64,000 nucleotides of DNA from Austwickia sp. (GTDB lineage: Bacteria > Actinomycetota > Actinomycetes > Actinomycetales > Dermatophilaceae): positions 3,100,001-3,164,000 of the forward strand of contig CP064985.1 of assembly GCA_016699675.1 (NCBI GenBank), written 5' to 3'. The translations under genes and the position numbers were made by a program. A model generated the notes under the pieces. That model saw only the letters and a program-made list of their open reading frames with translations. It was not told the DNA's origin and did no database searches. Positions 9,901-18,300 of this stretch are shown one piece after another. Position 1 is the stretch's first letter; each line of letters starts with the position of its first letter.

Positions 9901-10353
9901 GGCGGTCTGCTGTACGTCCAGCCGATCTATGTCAGTAGCCAGTCCGGCACGTCGTACCCGTTGAATCAGGCCATCGTCGTCTCCTTCGGTGACCGCCTCG
10001 CGTGGGGCAAGGACCTCGGTTCCGCCCTCAACCAGCTCTTCGGCGGGGACGCGGGAGCCCCCACCCCTGCCCCCGCGCCGTCCCCCGGCGGTCCTGCCAC
10101 CCCGCCGGCGCAGGCCGATCCGGCCGCCGAGCTGCGGGCCGCGGTGGCGGAGGCGCAGAAGCAGTACACCGCGGGCCAGGAGGCGCTCAAGAAGGGCGAC
10201 TTCGCGGCGTACGGCGACGCGCAGAAGGCCCTCCAGGCGGCCATCGAGAAGGCGGCGCGGCTGTCGGGGCAGGTGCTGGGCAGTACGCCGAAGCCCAGCG
10301 GTACGTCGAGCCCGGCGGCGACCCCGGCGCCGACGGCCACGCCGGCCGGTTGA
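6958..10353 (+). CDS. UPF0182 family large membrane protein
   Basis: The 1131-residue protein has a Gly/Pro-rich cytoplasmic N-terminus (about residues 1-155), around seven transmembrane segments between about 160 and 450, and a long extracytoplasmic domain with the family motif region YEFPDVLDVDRYSI. The C-terminus is an Ala/Pro-rich tail with an amphipathic helix. Function is unproven; the family is near-universal in actinobacteria. The GTG at 6958 (VSQQGFDDQRDDDD) is preferred over an ATG 40 codons upstream because the extra residues do not resemble the family. Confidence 0.87.
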   Translation: MSQQGFDDQRDDDDKAREGSSDTPSASRPEAGPGRPAGGSAANGGDPEREHPDKPGGEPPRRDQPSERGGGDGFPFGLGGFAGRFGATRGPGAGSPGGGAGARGPGGPGRPGGPSGPGGPGGRGPGAGGPRGFGGFGMPRPRPAGSGRGGRPGAPRFSPLAITLLVIAALIGLVSFGSYLWTQVMWYDSVGFGSVFWTQVWAQIALFVGGLVAAGAIIGSSLAVGYRTRPIYAPATQAEQALDRYRQMLDPVRRVGTVVVPLVLGLFAGLAAASQWKTLLLFANGVDFGKTDPTFGKDIGFFVFDLPWYAFLESFFTMTLVLAIIAAIVTHYVYGGLAVGAGGVRTTPAARIHLSVLAAAFVLVRAMGYWIDRYQLSVEASGRITGMQYTEANAVLLTKGVLAVAAVLCALLFLSTIWTHTWRLPLIGVISLVVVSLVVGSLYPAAIQSFRVKPSEQALEAPYLKLNIEATRAAFGIDTITKDPYDAKKTPEAGGLSADSATIPGIRVVDPLIVQPTFQQLQGLRRYYEFPDVLDVDRYSIKGAKQDTVIAARELDLNNTPSRSWVNDHTVYTHGYGVVAAYGTQRDSRGEPIFFARDIPVQGELGQFEPRIYFGETTRDYSITGAPGGAAPREIDYQSDQGQEQRTTFSGNGGVKMDNVFKRLAYATVYREYNIMLSDQVGDYSTMLDYRTPKERVERAAPWLTLDGNPYPAVVDGRVQWILDGYTTSANYPYSQLQAIDSATSDAVTRTRQSVQEIRAGQVNYIRNSVKATVDAYDGSIKLYSWDDADPVLKAWSGAFGGTVRPMSEISGALMSHLRYPEDLFKVQRELLSRYHVTDANAFYSGGDYWKVPQEPTSDVKSGQPPYYLSIAMPDQKGPAFSLTTSFTPAGENRQFLTGFLAVDSEPGNEAGKRREGYGKMRLLELPANTNVMGPAQVQNQINASNQNSTDFQLTLSQFLSINNQSGSRVQKGNLLTLPVGGGLLYVQPIYVSSQSGTSYPLNQAIVVSFGDRLAWGKDLGSALNQLFGGDAGAPTPAPAPSPGGPATPPAQADPAAELRAAVAEAQKQYTAGQEALKKGDFAAYGDAQKALQAAIEKAARLSGQVLGSTPKPSGTSSPAATPAPTATPAG

Positions 10354-10383
10354 GCGGCGCCCGGTCCTGATCCGGTCGCTGAT

Positions 10384-10412
10384 TTGGACGCTTGGCCCGT
10401 GGCGGGTAGACT
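10384..10412 (+). promoter_or_regulatory. Promoter of the initiator tRNA
   Basis: TTGGAC (10384-10389) and TAGACT (10407-10412) are separated by exactly 17 bases. The -10 hexamer ends 13 bases before the mature tRNA 5' end. This is a good housekeeping-sigma promoter. Confidence 0.75.
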
Positions 10413-10425
10413 GGAGACCTACCGA

Positions 10426-10499
10426 CGCGGGGTGGAGCAGCTCGGTAGCTCGCCGGGCTCATAACCCGGAGGTCGCAGGTTCAAATCCTGCCCCCGCTA
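10426..10499 (+). tRNA. Initiator tRNA-fMet (CAT)
   Basis: The cloverleaf folds fully: acceptor CGCGGGG against CCCCGCT, anticodon stem CCGGG/CCCGG around CTCATAA, and T arm GCAGG-TTCAAAT-CCTGC. Initiator identity is shown by the unpaired first position (C1 opposite T72) and by the three G-C pairs next to the anticodon loop. CCA is not encoded after the discriminator A: the next bases are CGA. The 3' half is part of the attachment repeat of the integrated element. Confidence 0.97.
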
Positions 10500-10500
10500 C
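10469..10500 (+). repeat. attL: 32-bp direct repeat in the 3' end of tRNA-fMet
   Basis: This 32-bp block covers the variable loop, T arm and acceptor 3' strand of the tRNA. It is identical to 19926-19957. Flanks differ on both sides (G against A before it, G against C after it), so the repeat is exactly bounded. It is the left junction of the integrated element. Confidence 0.95.
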
Positions 10501-10503
10501 GAA

Positions 10504-10540
10504 GAAAGTCCAGGTCAGCCCATGGTTGACCTGGACTTTC
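10504..10540. terminator. Element-borne hairpin directly after attL
   Basis: A perfect 14-bp stem (10504-10517 with 10527-10540) closes a nine-base loop. It starts three bases after the attachment repeat and so belongs to the element. It replaces the native terminator of the tRNA, now at 19978-20018, and should stop tRNA transcription from running into the element. There is only a weak T tract. Confidence 0.7.
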
Positions 10541-10674
10541 GCTTTGGGGGCGAGATGCGATCCCATCGTTTACCCATCACATTGACAGGTGCGCAGCGCC
10601 GCCCAGCCGGGTGTCGTGGTCGTCGGTTCCGATTGCCTCGGGGCTGCTCGGTCCGGCTCGCACACCTGATGGGC

Positions 10675-10881
10675 ATGAACACCACAGAATTGGGGCTGGA
10701 GCCCCTGATCGGGGTCGAGGAGCTCGCCGAGTACCTCGGTGTCCCCGTGCAGACCATCTACGACTGGCGGCTGTCCGGCCGGGCGCCGCGAGCCTTCAAG
10801 CTTGGCAAGCACCTGCGTTTCGCGGCCAGCGACATCGCCGCGTGGCTGGAGGAGCGACACGAGGGTGGCTCCCATGAGTAG
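10675..10881 (+). CDS. xis: Excisionase / MerR-type helix-turn-helix protein
   Basis: A 68-residue protein with the helix-turn-helix pattern of excisionase-family proteins (LIGVEELAEYLGVPVQTIYDWR, then GRAPRAFKLGKHLRF and DIAAWLEE). It probably binds attL/attR arms and directs the integrase towards excision. ATG at 10675 is chosen; another ATG lies two codons upstream, and longer readings are not family-like. It overlaps the integrase start by eight bases, the usual xis-int arrangement. Confidence 0.85.
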   Translation: MNTTELGLEPLIGVEELAEYLGVPVQTIYDWRLSGRAPRAFKLGKHLRFAASDIAAWLEERHEGGSHE

Positions 10882-12058
10882 GCCGCGCATCCCGATCGGC
10901 GGGTACGGCGAGATCGCCTTCATCCAGCGGTCGAAAGGCAAGGTCGAGTCCCGAACCCGCTTCCGCGACTGGGACGGCCAGACGCGCCTGGTGCAGGCGA
11001 CCGCGTCGTCGAGGCCGGCGGCCGAGGCGGCGTTGAAACGGCGGCTGGCTGAGCGCAACGCGTTCCAGCCGGTCGACACGACGCTGACGCCCGACAGCCC
11101 CTTCCCGGCGCTGGTCGACTACTGGCTGGCCGACCTTGATCTGGAGAACAGGATCGCCCCGGCGACCCGTTTCAACTACGAGCGCGACATGAACCGGCTC
11201 GTGCTCCCGGCCTTCCGCGGCTACGCGCTGCGCGAGATCGGCGTCGCCCGCTGCGACGCCCTGCTCAAGGAGCTCGGCAAGCAGTCGTACGCCCGCTCGA
11301 AGCGGGCGAAGACTGTGCTGCGGCTCGCGTTCAGCCTCGCGGTGCGGCACGAGGTGATCCACCGCAACCCGATCGACGGCGTCGCGCGGCTGCACAAGCC
11401 GAAGCGGACGCCGACCGCGCTTACTGCGACCGAGGTCAACGCGATCCGAGCGGTGATCAAGGCGTGGGAGCAGTCGCGCGGCAGGTCCGGCCCGAACCCG
11501 GACGGGCAGCTCGGCCAGATCGTCGAGGTGGTGCTCGGCACCTCGGCCCGGATCGGCGAGGTGCTCGCGATCCGCCGCCGCGACCTGGACCTGACGACAA
11601 CGCCTGCCACGTTGCGCATATGCGGCACCGTGATCTCCGAGCGCGGCGTCGGGACCTACCGCCAGGAGCACCCGAAGACGGATCGCTCCAACCGCGTGAT
11701 CGCGCTGCCGTCGTTCACGGCCGAGGCGCTGCGCCGCCGGCTGGCGATCATGGCCGACCATTCGTTGGACGCGCTGGTCTTCCGCAGTCGCGAGGGGACG
11801 CCGCTCACGACGGCCAACGTGCGACGCCAGCTCCGCAGGGTCCTGGGCGACGCCGGCATCGAGGGCGTCAGTCCGCACATGTTCCGCCGCACGGTCGCGA
11901 CCGTGATCAACGATCAGGCCAGCCTCAACCTGGCCTCCGAGTTGCTCGGCCACACCGATCCCAAGGTGACGATCGAGCACTACATCCGCCGCAACGAGCA
12001 GGTGAACCCGCTGACCGCCGAGCTGCTGGACCAGGCGTTTGCTCGTGAGGACGACTAA
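10874..12058 (+). CDS. int: Tyrosine site-specific integrase
   Basis: A 394-residue phage-type integrase. The N-terminal half has an arm-binding and a SAM-like core-binding region. The catalytic domain shows R226 (SARIGEVL), H335 and R338 (HMFRR), H360 (LLGHTD) and the nucleophile Y370 (EHYIRR). It should recombine the 32-bp core in tRNA-fMet. The ATG start lies within the end of xis. The 3' end overlaps the convergent nucleotidyltransferase gene by four bases. Confidence 0.95.
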   Translation: MSRPRIPIGGYGEIAFIQRSKGKVESRTRFRDWDGQTRLVQATASSRPAAEAALKRRLAERNAFQPVDTTLTPDSPFPALVDYWLADLDLENRIAPATRFNYERDMNRLVLPAFRGYALREIGVARCDALLKELGKQSYARSKRAKTVLRLAFSLAVRHEVIHRNPIDGVARLHKPKRTPTALTATEVNAIRAVIKAWEQSRGRSGPNPDGQLGQIVEVVLGTSARIGEVLAIRRRDLDLTTTPATLRICGTVISERGVGTYRQEHPKTDRSNRVIALPSFTAEALRRRLAIMADHSLDALVFRSREGTPLTTANVRRQLRRVLGDAGIEGVSPHMFRRTVATVINDQASLNLASELLGHTDPKVTIEHYIRRNEQVNPLTAELLDQAFAREDD

Positions 12059-12690
12059 CGCGGGTCGAGCTCGTCGGCCCAAGCATCGAAGTAGGTCCGA
12101 ACGGCAGTGATGGGTACGCCGACGTCCGGGAAGTCCTGGTCCTCGATGCGGCCGTGGGCCCGCAGCGTTGCAGCGAACATCGCGAGGTCGAAGCCTGGAT
12201 CGGCCTCGGCTGCCTTCAGAAGCGTCTCCTCGCGGTCGAATCGCTGGTGCAGCACGTAGACGTCGACAAAGTCGCGGGGTTCCGCGCGGCCGAACAGCGC
12301 GAGTGTCTTGCGGATCGCAAGCTCGTCGGGCGCGAAGCTCGGGCCGGCGATCGTGACGGTCGGAGTGCTGGAGGCGGGACTGTCGACCGCGAGGTCCACG
12401 AGAACCGTCTCCGGACCGGTGATCGCCCACCGCCGAAACTCCTCGCCGGTCCGCACCAACTCGTGTGTCCACCCGCGAGCCGTGACCGCAGCGATGAGGG
12501 CATCGCTCGCTGCCACGACGCTGCCTGAGTGACGCGATGTGAAGAAGTCGAGGTCTTCGGTCGGCCTCGGCACGATCCCCTGCGCGATCAGCGCGCCGCC
12601 GCCGGCGAGTAGGAAGCCTGCCGACTCTGGCAGGGAGAAGAACACGTTGGCCAGTTCGACCTGGAAGTCGCTCAGCCGTGAGTCGCTCAC
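12055..12690 (-). CDS. AbiEii-like nucleotidyltransferase, putative toxin
   Basis: A 211-residue protein with the nucleotidyltransferase core of the AbiEii/AbiGii type: AGGGALIAQG, then RPTEDLDFF with the metal-binding Asp pair, and a later conserved DELAIRK segment. Relatives act as type IV toxins or tRNA-modifying toxins, or in phage exclusion. The GTG start overlaps the stop of the upstream XRE gene by four bases, so dosage is coupled. The partner is an XRE regulator rather than the winged-helix AbiEi antitoxin. The toxin role is inferred. Confidence 0.78.
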   Translation of the reverse strand: MSDSRLSDFQVELANVFFSLPESAGFLLAGGGALIAQGIVPRPTEDLDFFTSRHSGSVVAASDALIAAVTARGWTHELVRTGEEFRRWAITGPETVLVDLAVDSPASSTPTVTIAGPSFAPDELAIRKTLALFGRAEPRDFVDVYVLHQRFDREETLLKAAEADPGFDLAMFAATLRAHGRIEDQDFPDVGVPITAVRTYFDAWADELDPR

Positions 12691-13208
12691 GCGATGGCAC
12701 CGAACGAAGTGATGAGCGGCTCCCAAGCGCTTCGGATCGCCTTCGAAATGACGAGCTCGTCCCAGAGGTCGACCAACAGTGCTCCATCGACATAGGCGAG
12801 CAGATCGCCGGGCTCACCTTCCCGAAGCACGATCTCGTAGACCCTGGCGCGGTCGCGCCGATTGCGAAGGTTGTAGGGACGGGACGGGCCGGACCAGTGC
12901 AGATGCTGGGGCAGCGTCACTGTCGCGAAGGCTGAAGCTGTGTCGAGGCGCCACAGGCGATCAGGGACGACGAACGGCTCACCGCGAGCACCGGGGTGGG
13001 TGGTGAACTCGACGCGGGGCACGAGGTCGAGATCGAAGCCGCTGCTGTTGACGATCCTCTCGGCCACAGCGAGCGTCGGCGACTTGGTGCCGTGCTCGTA
13101 GGTCGAGAGCGTGGGCTGCGAGGTGCCCGAACGGCGCGCCAGTTCGCGCTGCGACAGTCCACTGCCGCGGCGTGCCCGCTCGATGATCGTTCCAGCCATG
13201 TCCCCCAT
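12687..13208 (-). CDS. XRE-family regulator, putative antitoxin of the nucleotidyltransferase
   Basis: A 173-residue protein. Residues 8-60 form an XRE helix-turn-helix (LSQRELARRSGTSQPTLSTYEHG). The C-terminal 110 residues are not recognised and may contact the partner enzyme. The gene precedes the nucleotidyltransferase with a GTGA overlap. Either ATG (13208 or 13199) could be the start. The first lies directly against a GATATC/GATATC dyad, which fits a leaderless, self-repressed operon. Confidence 0.78.
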   Translation of the reverse strand: MGDMAGTIIERARRGSGLSQRELARRSGTSQPTLSTYEHGTKSPTLAVAERIVNSSGFDLDLVPRVEFTTHPGARGEPFVVPDRLWRLDTASAFATVTLPQHLHWSGPSRPYNLRNRRDRARVYEIVLREGEPGDLLAYVDGALLVDLWDELVISKAIRSAWEPLITSFGAIA

Positions 13209-13226
13209 GATATCCGCTTAGATATC
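13209..13226. promoter_or_regulatory. Dyad operator at the start of the XRE gene
   Basis: GATATC-N6-GATATC gives the symmetric TATC-N6-GATA. It lies immediately upstream of the XRE ATG in the divergent region shared with the gene at 13338. It is a likely autoregulatory binding site. Confidence 0.6.
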
Positions 13227-13337
13227 GCTCCTCAAGGTCTCGCAGGCGCGTTATCGGAAATCGCTTGGTCATGTCGGAGGCGATCCGTAGCGTCGATCTC
13301 GGCCAGGAGGCAGTCAGAGGAGCAGAGGGGGCCGGCT

Positions 13338-13841
13338 GTGCAGATGATTGTCGTGAACGCGAAGCCCGGAGGCTTCGGGCTGTCCCGCGAGGCCGCCGCT
13401 GCGCTCGGACTGGAGGTCGACGAGAAGTCGTCGTTCATGCAGCCCTACCGAGTCATCGGCGAGAACGCGCTCCGCAGAAACGATTCTCGCCTCGTTGACG
13501 TCGTGGAGACCCTCGGCCAGGCCGCCAGCGGCCCCAACGCCGAGCTCGTCGTGATCTGCATCCCCGACGGCGTCGACTGGGGAATCGCCGAGTATGACGG
13601 TGCCGAGTGGGTGGCCGAACGGCATCGCACGTGGACACCGCAGGAGAGCGATGTAGAAGGCTACGAGGGTGTGCTCCAGACACCTGCAGCCGTTGTCGCG
13701 CCGCGCCGCCACATAGCCTCGCTGCTCGCTGCGGAAGCCGAGGTTGCCGAACGTGCGGAGGCGACCAGCGACCCGAACGAGCCGCTGCCGCCCAACGTCA
13801 AGGTCACCCGCGGCAGGTCGCCTCGGGCCGACGGAGACTGA
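13338..13841 (+). CDS. Unrecognised element protein
   Basis: A 167-residue soluble acidic protein that I do not recognise. It starts MQMIVVNAKPGGFGLSREAA, has an alternating hydrophobic core (AELVVICIPDGVDWGIAEYD) and a polar C-terminus. The GTG at 13338 is chosen because AGAGGGGG lies six bases upstream; an ATG two codons later is possible. It is divergent from the XRE/nucleotidyltransferase pair across the dyad operator and convergent with the DUF6880-like gene eight bases away. Codon use looks genuine. Confidence 0.65.
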   Translation: MQMIVVNAKPGGFGLSREAAAALGLEVDEKSSFMQPYRVIGENALRRNDSRLVDVVETLGQAASGPNAELVVICIPDGVDWGIAEYDGAEWVAERHRTWTPQESDVEGYEGVLQTPAAVVAPRRHIASLLAAEAEVAERAEATSDPNEPLPPNVKVTRGRSPRADGD

Positions 13842-13848
13842 CGCGCCG

Positions 13849-15126
13849 TCAGGGCAGCCCTGCTCGGTCGAACTCCTGCTGCAGCCGCGGACGGCGCCGA
13901 TGGGTCTCGCGCAGGTCCGCGATCAGGTCGTTGACCTCGGCTGACTTGTGCGACCCAGCGCTGAGCTTCCGCATCTTCGCCAGCCTTCGCGCTGCCAGCC
14001 GGTAATGCTGGGCGCCGGCCTCGACCAACTCGTTCTTGACGAGGCGCTGGTGGATCGGCAGCGTGGCGATCGGGTCGACCTTCTCGTACGCCTTCACCAG
14101 CTCGCTCCAGGTGTGGTCGCTGTCGAGCGCCAGCGAATGCGCGAGGTTCCACGCGAACTCCGGCTCCTTCAAGGTGAGAAGTGCGAACAGGACCGCGTCC
14201 CGCGGACTCGCCGCCAGGATCGCCACAACCTCGTCGCGGTAGTTCGGCCAGGACTTGCCCGCCGCATTGTGCAGCCGAGCCGCCGAGGTCGACGACGGCC
14301 ACTTGCGGAACACCGAGAGTCGCGCGTCGAGCGCCTCGGCCGGCCGGTGTGTCTCCAGGAGGCCGCACCAGTAGTCGGCAGCTTTGAGCGACTGGTGCCC
14401 GCGGTCGAATCCGGTCGCCTGTTTCGCCCAGTCGATGGCGAGATCGATCTCGCCGATCTCCTCGAACGCCTCGGCGGTGTCCTCCAGCCATGCCGCAACC
14501 TTCCGGTCCTTGGCGTGGGTGCGAATGATCGCATCGATGTCGTGGTCGAAGACAGCGAGACGTTGGGCGTTCCAGTCCAGGGTGAACCACTCGTGGGAGT
14601 GGCCGGAGTTCCACCGGTCGGCCGGACGAGGTCCGAGCTTCGCCGCGACCTCGGCCAGCCGCTTCCGATAGGAGGCCATGCCGACGTCGCCGAGGGCCGG
14701 CGCGTACGCCACCGGGTCGAGCTCGAAGTAGTCGACCTCGTCGTCGAACTGGAACTTCATCATCCAGTCGATCAGCTTCCCGACCGGCGTCGTGGCCGCA
14801 GCCGCTGCCCGCGGGTGGAGCTCCAACAGCCGACGGCACGCGTCGCCGATGATGCCGCTGGAATCGTCCGCGCGCGCGATCACCTTCAGCGACGACGCGA
14901 GCGCCTTGTGCGTGACGGAGTAGATCTCGGCCGGATCGGCCGAGGGGATCGCGGCCTCGAGGATGTCGACCGCCTCGTGCATGTCCCGGCCGTGCGCGTT
15001 GGCGGCGCCGTAGCGGTAGAGGTCGGACCGCGTTCGGATCAGCGGGAGTACGGCGTCGGCCAGGGTGCTCACGAGCGCCATTCTGTCGTCCAACCGTTCT
15101 CCAGCCCGCGCTCCCGCACCTTTCAT
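13849..15126 (-). CDS. DUF6880-like helical repeat protein
   Basis: The 425-residue protein is built of helical pairs, with the segment VIARADDSSGIIGDACRRLLEL, which I associate with DUF6880/SWIM-zinc-finger-linked proteins. No SWIM CxC-xnCxH zinc finger is visible, so it may be the C-terminal part of such a protein or a separate family. ATG at 15126 is taken as the start; ATG at 15081 is an alternative. Upstream in-frame sequence is low-complexity and resembles no protein. Function is unknown. Confidence 0.55.
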   Translation of the reverse strand: MKGAGARAGERLDDRMALVSTLADAVLPLIRTRSDLYRYGAANAHGRDMHEAVDILEAAIPSADPAEIYSVTHKALASSLKVIARADDSSGIIGDACRRLLELHPRAAAAATTPVGKLIDWMMKFQFDDEVDYFELDPVAYAPALGDVGMASYRKRLAEVAAKLGPRPADRWNSGHSHEWFTLDWNAQRLAVFDHDIDAIIRTHAKDRKVAAWLEDTAEAFEEIGEIDLAIDWAKQATGFDRGHQSLKAADYWCGLLETHRPAEALDARLSVFRKWPSSTSAARLHNAAGKSWPNYRDEVVAILAASPRDAVLFALLTLKEPEFAWNLAHSLALDSDHTWSELVKAYEKVDPIATLPIHQRLVKNELVEAGAQHYRLAARRLAKMRKLSAGSHKSAEVNDLIADLRETHRRRPRLQQEFDRAGLP

Positions 15127-15292
15127 GGTCACCCTCGTCCTGCTCGTCAACGTCCTCATCGTCTTCTTCCTGGCTCCTGAGCCCTCCGCCCGTCCCGCTC
15201 CCACCGCCTCCTGATTTCCTTCGACGCTTCTTGCAACCGAGGTCGCCCGTCCCGGGATGACCAACCCGCGGGGCGGTCCCGCCTGCACACCT

Positions 15293-15309
15293 ACCTCCTG
15301 AATGGAGGT
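15293..15309 (+). promoter_or_regulatory. Hairpin over the relaxase ribosome-binding site
   Basis: ACCTCC-TGAAT-GGAGGT forms a perfect six-pair stem whose 3' arm is the Shine-Dalgarno sequence of the relaxase gene (GTG start at 15317). Pairing would hide the site and limit translation. The 190-bp divergent region upstream (15127-15316) should hold promoters and perhaps oriT; I see no recognisable nic motif. Confidence 0.5.
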
Positions 15310-15316
15310 GGTCGCG

Positions 15317-18300
15317 GTGACCGTCACGATCAAGTCGATGCACGCTGGCCAGGGGGTCGACTACCTGCTGCGCACGGTCGCGGTGGGTGACGGGGACAGG
15401 TCGCTGCGCGACCCGCTGACGCGCTACTACACCGAGGAGGGCACCCCGCCCGGCTACTGGCTCGGCTCCGGCGTCGTCAGCCTCGACAGTGGGCTCAAGG
15501 TCGGCGATGAGGTTGCCGACGAGCAGCTCCGGCGACTCATTGGCCACGGCCAGCATCCGGCCACGGGCGAGCAACTCGGCTCCCGATTCCGCACCTATGC
15601 CCAGCCCAAGACGGGCAAGCGCAAGCACGCGGTGGCCGGGTTCGACATGACTTTCTCGATCCCGAAGTCAGCCAGCATCCTGTGGGGGGTCACTGATGCG
15701 GGGACGCAGGCGATCATCGCCGACGCACACCACCGCGCCGTCACCGAGGCACTCGACTTCGTCGAGCGCGAGATCGTCGCCACCCGGGCGGGCGCCAAGG
15801 GCGCGCGTGGCTCGGTCGTGCAGCTCGACACCACCGGCGTCGTCGCGACCGCGTTCGACCACTACGACTCCCGCGCCAGCGACCCGCACCTGCACACCCA
15901 CGTCGTCATCTCCAACAGGGTCAAGACCGTGCGCGACGGCAAGTGGCGCACGCTCGACGGCACCCCGCTGCATCACTGGACCGTCGCCGTGTCCGAGCTG
16001 CACGAAGCGATCTTCAGCGACCACCTGACCCGAGCACTCGGCGTCTGCTGGGAACGCCGAGCGCGGGGCCGGGACCGCAACCCCGCCTGGGAGATCACCG
16101 GCGTGCCGCAGAAGCTCGTCACGGCGTTCTCGCAACGGTCGCGGGACATCGACGCGGCGACGGAGGCCGCGATCGCGGAGTACGTCGCCACGCACGGCCA
16201 CCAGCCGAAACGGTCGACGATCAACAAGCTGCGCCAGACGGCCAACCTGACCACCCGGCCACCGAAGCACATCCACTCACTCGCTGACCTCACAGCCGGG
16301 TGGCGCCGCCGCGCGACGGATCTGCTGGGAGAGGACGCCACGACCTGGGCGCAGAACGCTCTCGCCAACGCCCCGCAGCGGCTGCTCCGCGCGGACGACA
16401 TCCCATTCGACCTCATCGAGGAAGTTGGGCGCTCGGTGGTGATCGCGGTCGGCGAGAAGCGATCGACCTGGCGACGCGCGAACCTGTACGCTGAGACGTC
16501 CCGGCAGATTCTCGGCTGGCGATTCGCCTCCGCCAGCGACCGGGAAGCCATCACCGGGCTGATCGTCGAAGCCGCCGAGCACGGCTCCCTGCGGCTCACC
16601 CCGCCCGACTTGACGAAGACGCCCGCCTCATTCACGCGCGTCGATGGCAGCAGTGAGTTCCGTCCGAAGCACTCCACGGTCTTCTCCGCTGAACACCTGC
16701 TCGCGGCCGAGGATCGACTCCTGAAACGGGCTGACGCGATCACGGCCCCGACCGTCGACATCGAGGTCGTCGACACGACCACCAACCAACCGGTCAAGGG
16801 CCATCGACTCAGCCCCGAGCAGGCGCAGGCCATCGCGAAGGTCGCCGTCTCCGGGCGGCAACTCGACCTGCTCGTCGGCCCAGCAGGAGCAGGCAAGACC
16901 ACCGCCCTGCGTGTCCTCAAGAAGGCATGGACCCAGCAGCACGGAGGAAACAGCGTTGCCGGGCTCGCCCCGAGTGCCGCGGCCGCCGCCGTCCTCGCGG
17001 AGGAGCTCGGCATCGGCACGGAGAACACCGCGAAGTGGCTGTACGAGCACCAGCAGGGTCACGTGCGCTTCAGTCGCGGTCAGCTCGTCATCATCGACGA
17101 AGCCACCCTCGCCGGCACCCTCACGCTCGATCGGATCACCGCCCACGCCGAACAGGCCGGTGCGAAGGTGCTCCTGGTCGGAGACTGGGCGCAACTCCAG
17201 TCGGTCGAAGCGGGCGGCGCGTTCGGGATGCTCGTGGAGGCCAGGGACGACGCCCCGGAGCTCGTCGACATCCACCGCTTCACGAACAAGTGGGAGAAGC
17301 TCGCCAGCATCGACCTTCGCCACGGGCGAGTCGACGTCGTAGACACCTACATCGACCACGGGCGAGTAGACGGCGGCACGGGCGAGTCCATGACCGAGGC
17401 CGCGTACGTCGCTTGGAAGCACGACGTCGACCACGGGCGAGCCAGCATCCTGATCGCCGACAACGCCGCGACAGTTCGCGACCTCAACGTCCGCGCCCAA
17501 GCCGAGCGCGGCGGCGCCCACGGGCGAGCGGTCACCCTGATCGACGGCACCAACGCAACCACGGGCGATTGGATCATCACCCGCCAAAACGACCGCCGCC
17601 TGCGCACGCTGCGCAACGGCTGGGTCCGCAACGGCGACCGCTGGACAGTCAATGACGTACGCCCCGACGGCTCGCTCGTCGTCCGCCGCCAGGACCGCCG
17701 CAGCGGAGCAGTCGTCCTCCCGGCCGCGTACGTCGCCGAGCACGTCGACCTCGGCTACGCCATCACCGCCCACCGTGCTCAAGGCATCACCGTCGACACC
17801 TCGCACGTGGTCGTCACCGAGTCGACGACGAGGGAGAACCTGTACGTCGAGATGACCCGCGGCCGCGACCACAACCACGCCTACGTCATCACCGGAGACG
17901 CTGACGACAACCACGGCACACCTGATGACCAGGACGTCCCCACAGCCCGCGAGGTGCTGACCGGTGTCCTCGCCAACGTCGGTGCCGAACTCTCGGCGAC
18001 GCAGACGATCGAGGCCGAGCAGGAAGCCTGGGGAGGCATCCGGCAGCTGGCCGCCGAGCTGGAAACCCTCGCCGCGGCCGCCCAACGGGACCGCTGGGCA
18101 CGACTGCTCGCCCGCTGCGGCCTCACCGAAGCACAGCGCGACGACGTCCTCGCCTCGGACGCCTACGGCGCCTTCGCAGCCGAACTCCGCCGAGCCGAGG
18201 GGAACGGCCACGACGTCGACCGCATCCTGCCGGTCGCGGTGAACCGGTACGGCCTCGGCGACGCCGACGACGTCGCCGCCGTGCTGCGGCACCGGCTCCG

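Noticed and set aside
10582..10587. TTGACA as a promoter for xis
   Set aside because: No -10 hexamer is found at 16-19 bp downstream.
15127..15316. oriT of the element
   Set aside because: The position is plausible, but no nic consensus known for MobF relaxases could be recognised, so it is not annotated.
17321..17568. A short CRISPR or tandem minisatellite in the relaxase gene
   Set aside because: The repeated unit is only 9 bp, unevenly spaced, and lies within conserved coding sequence.
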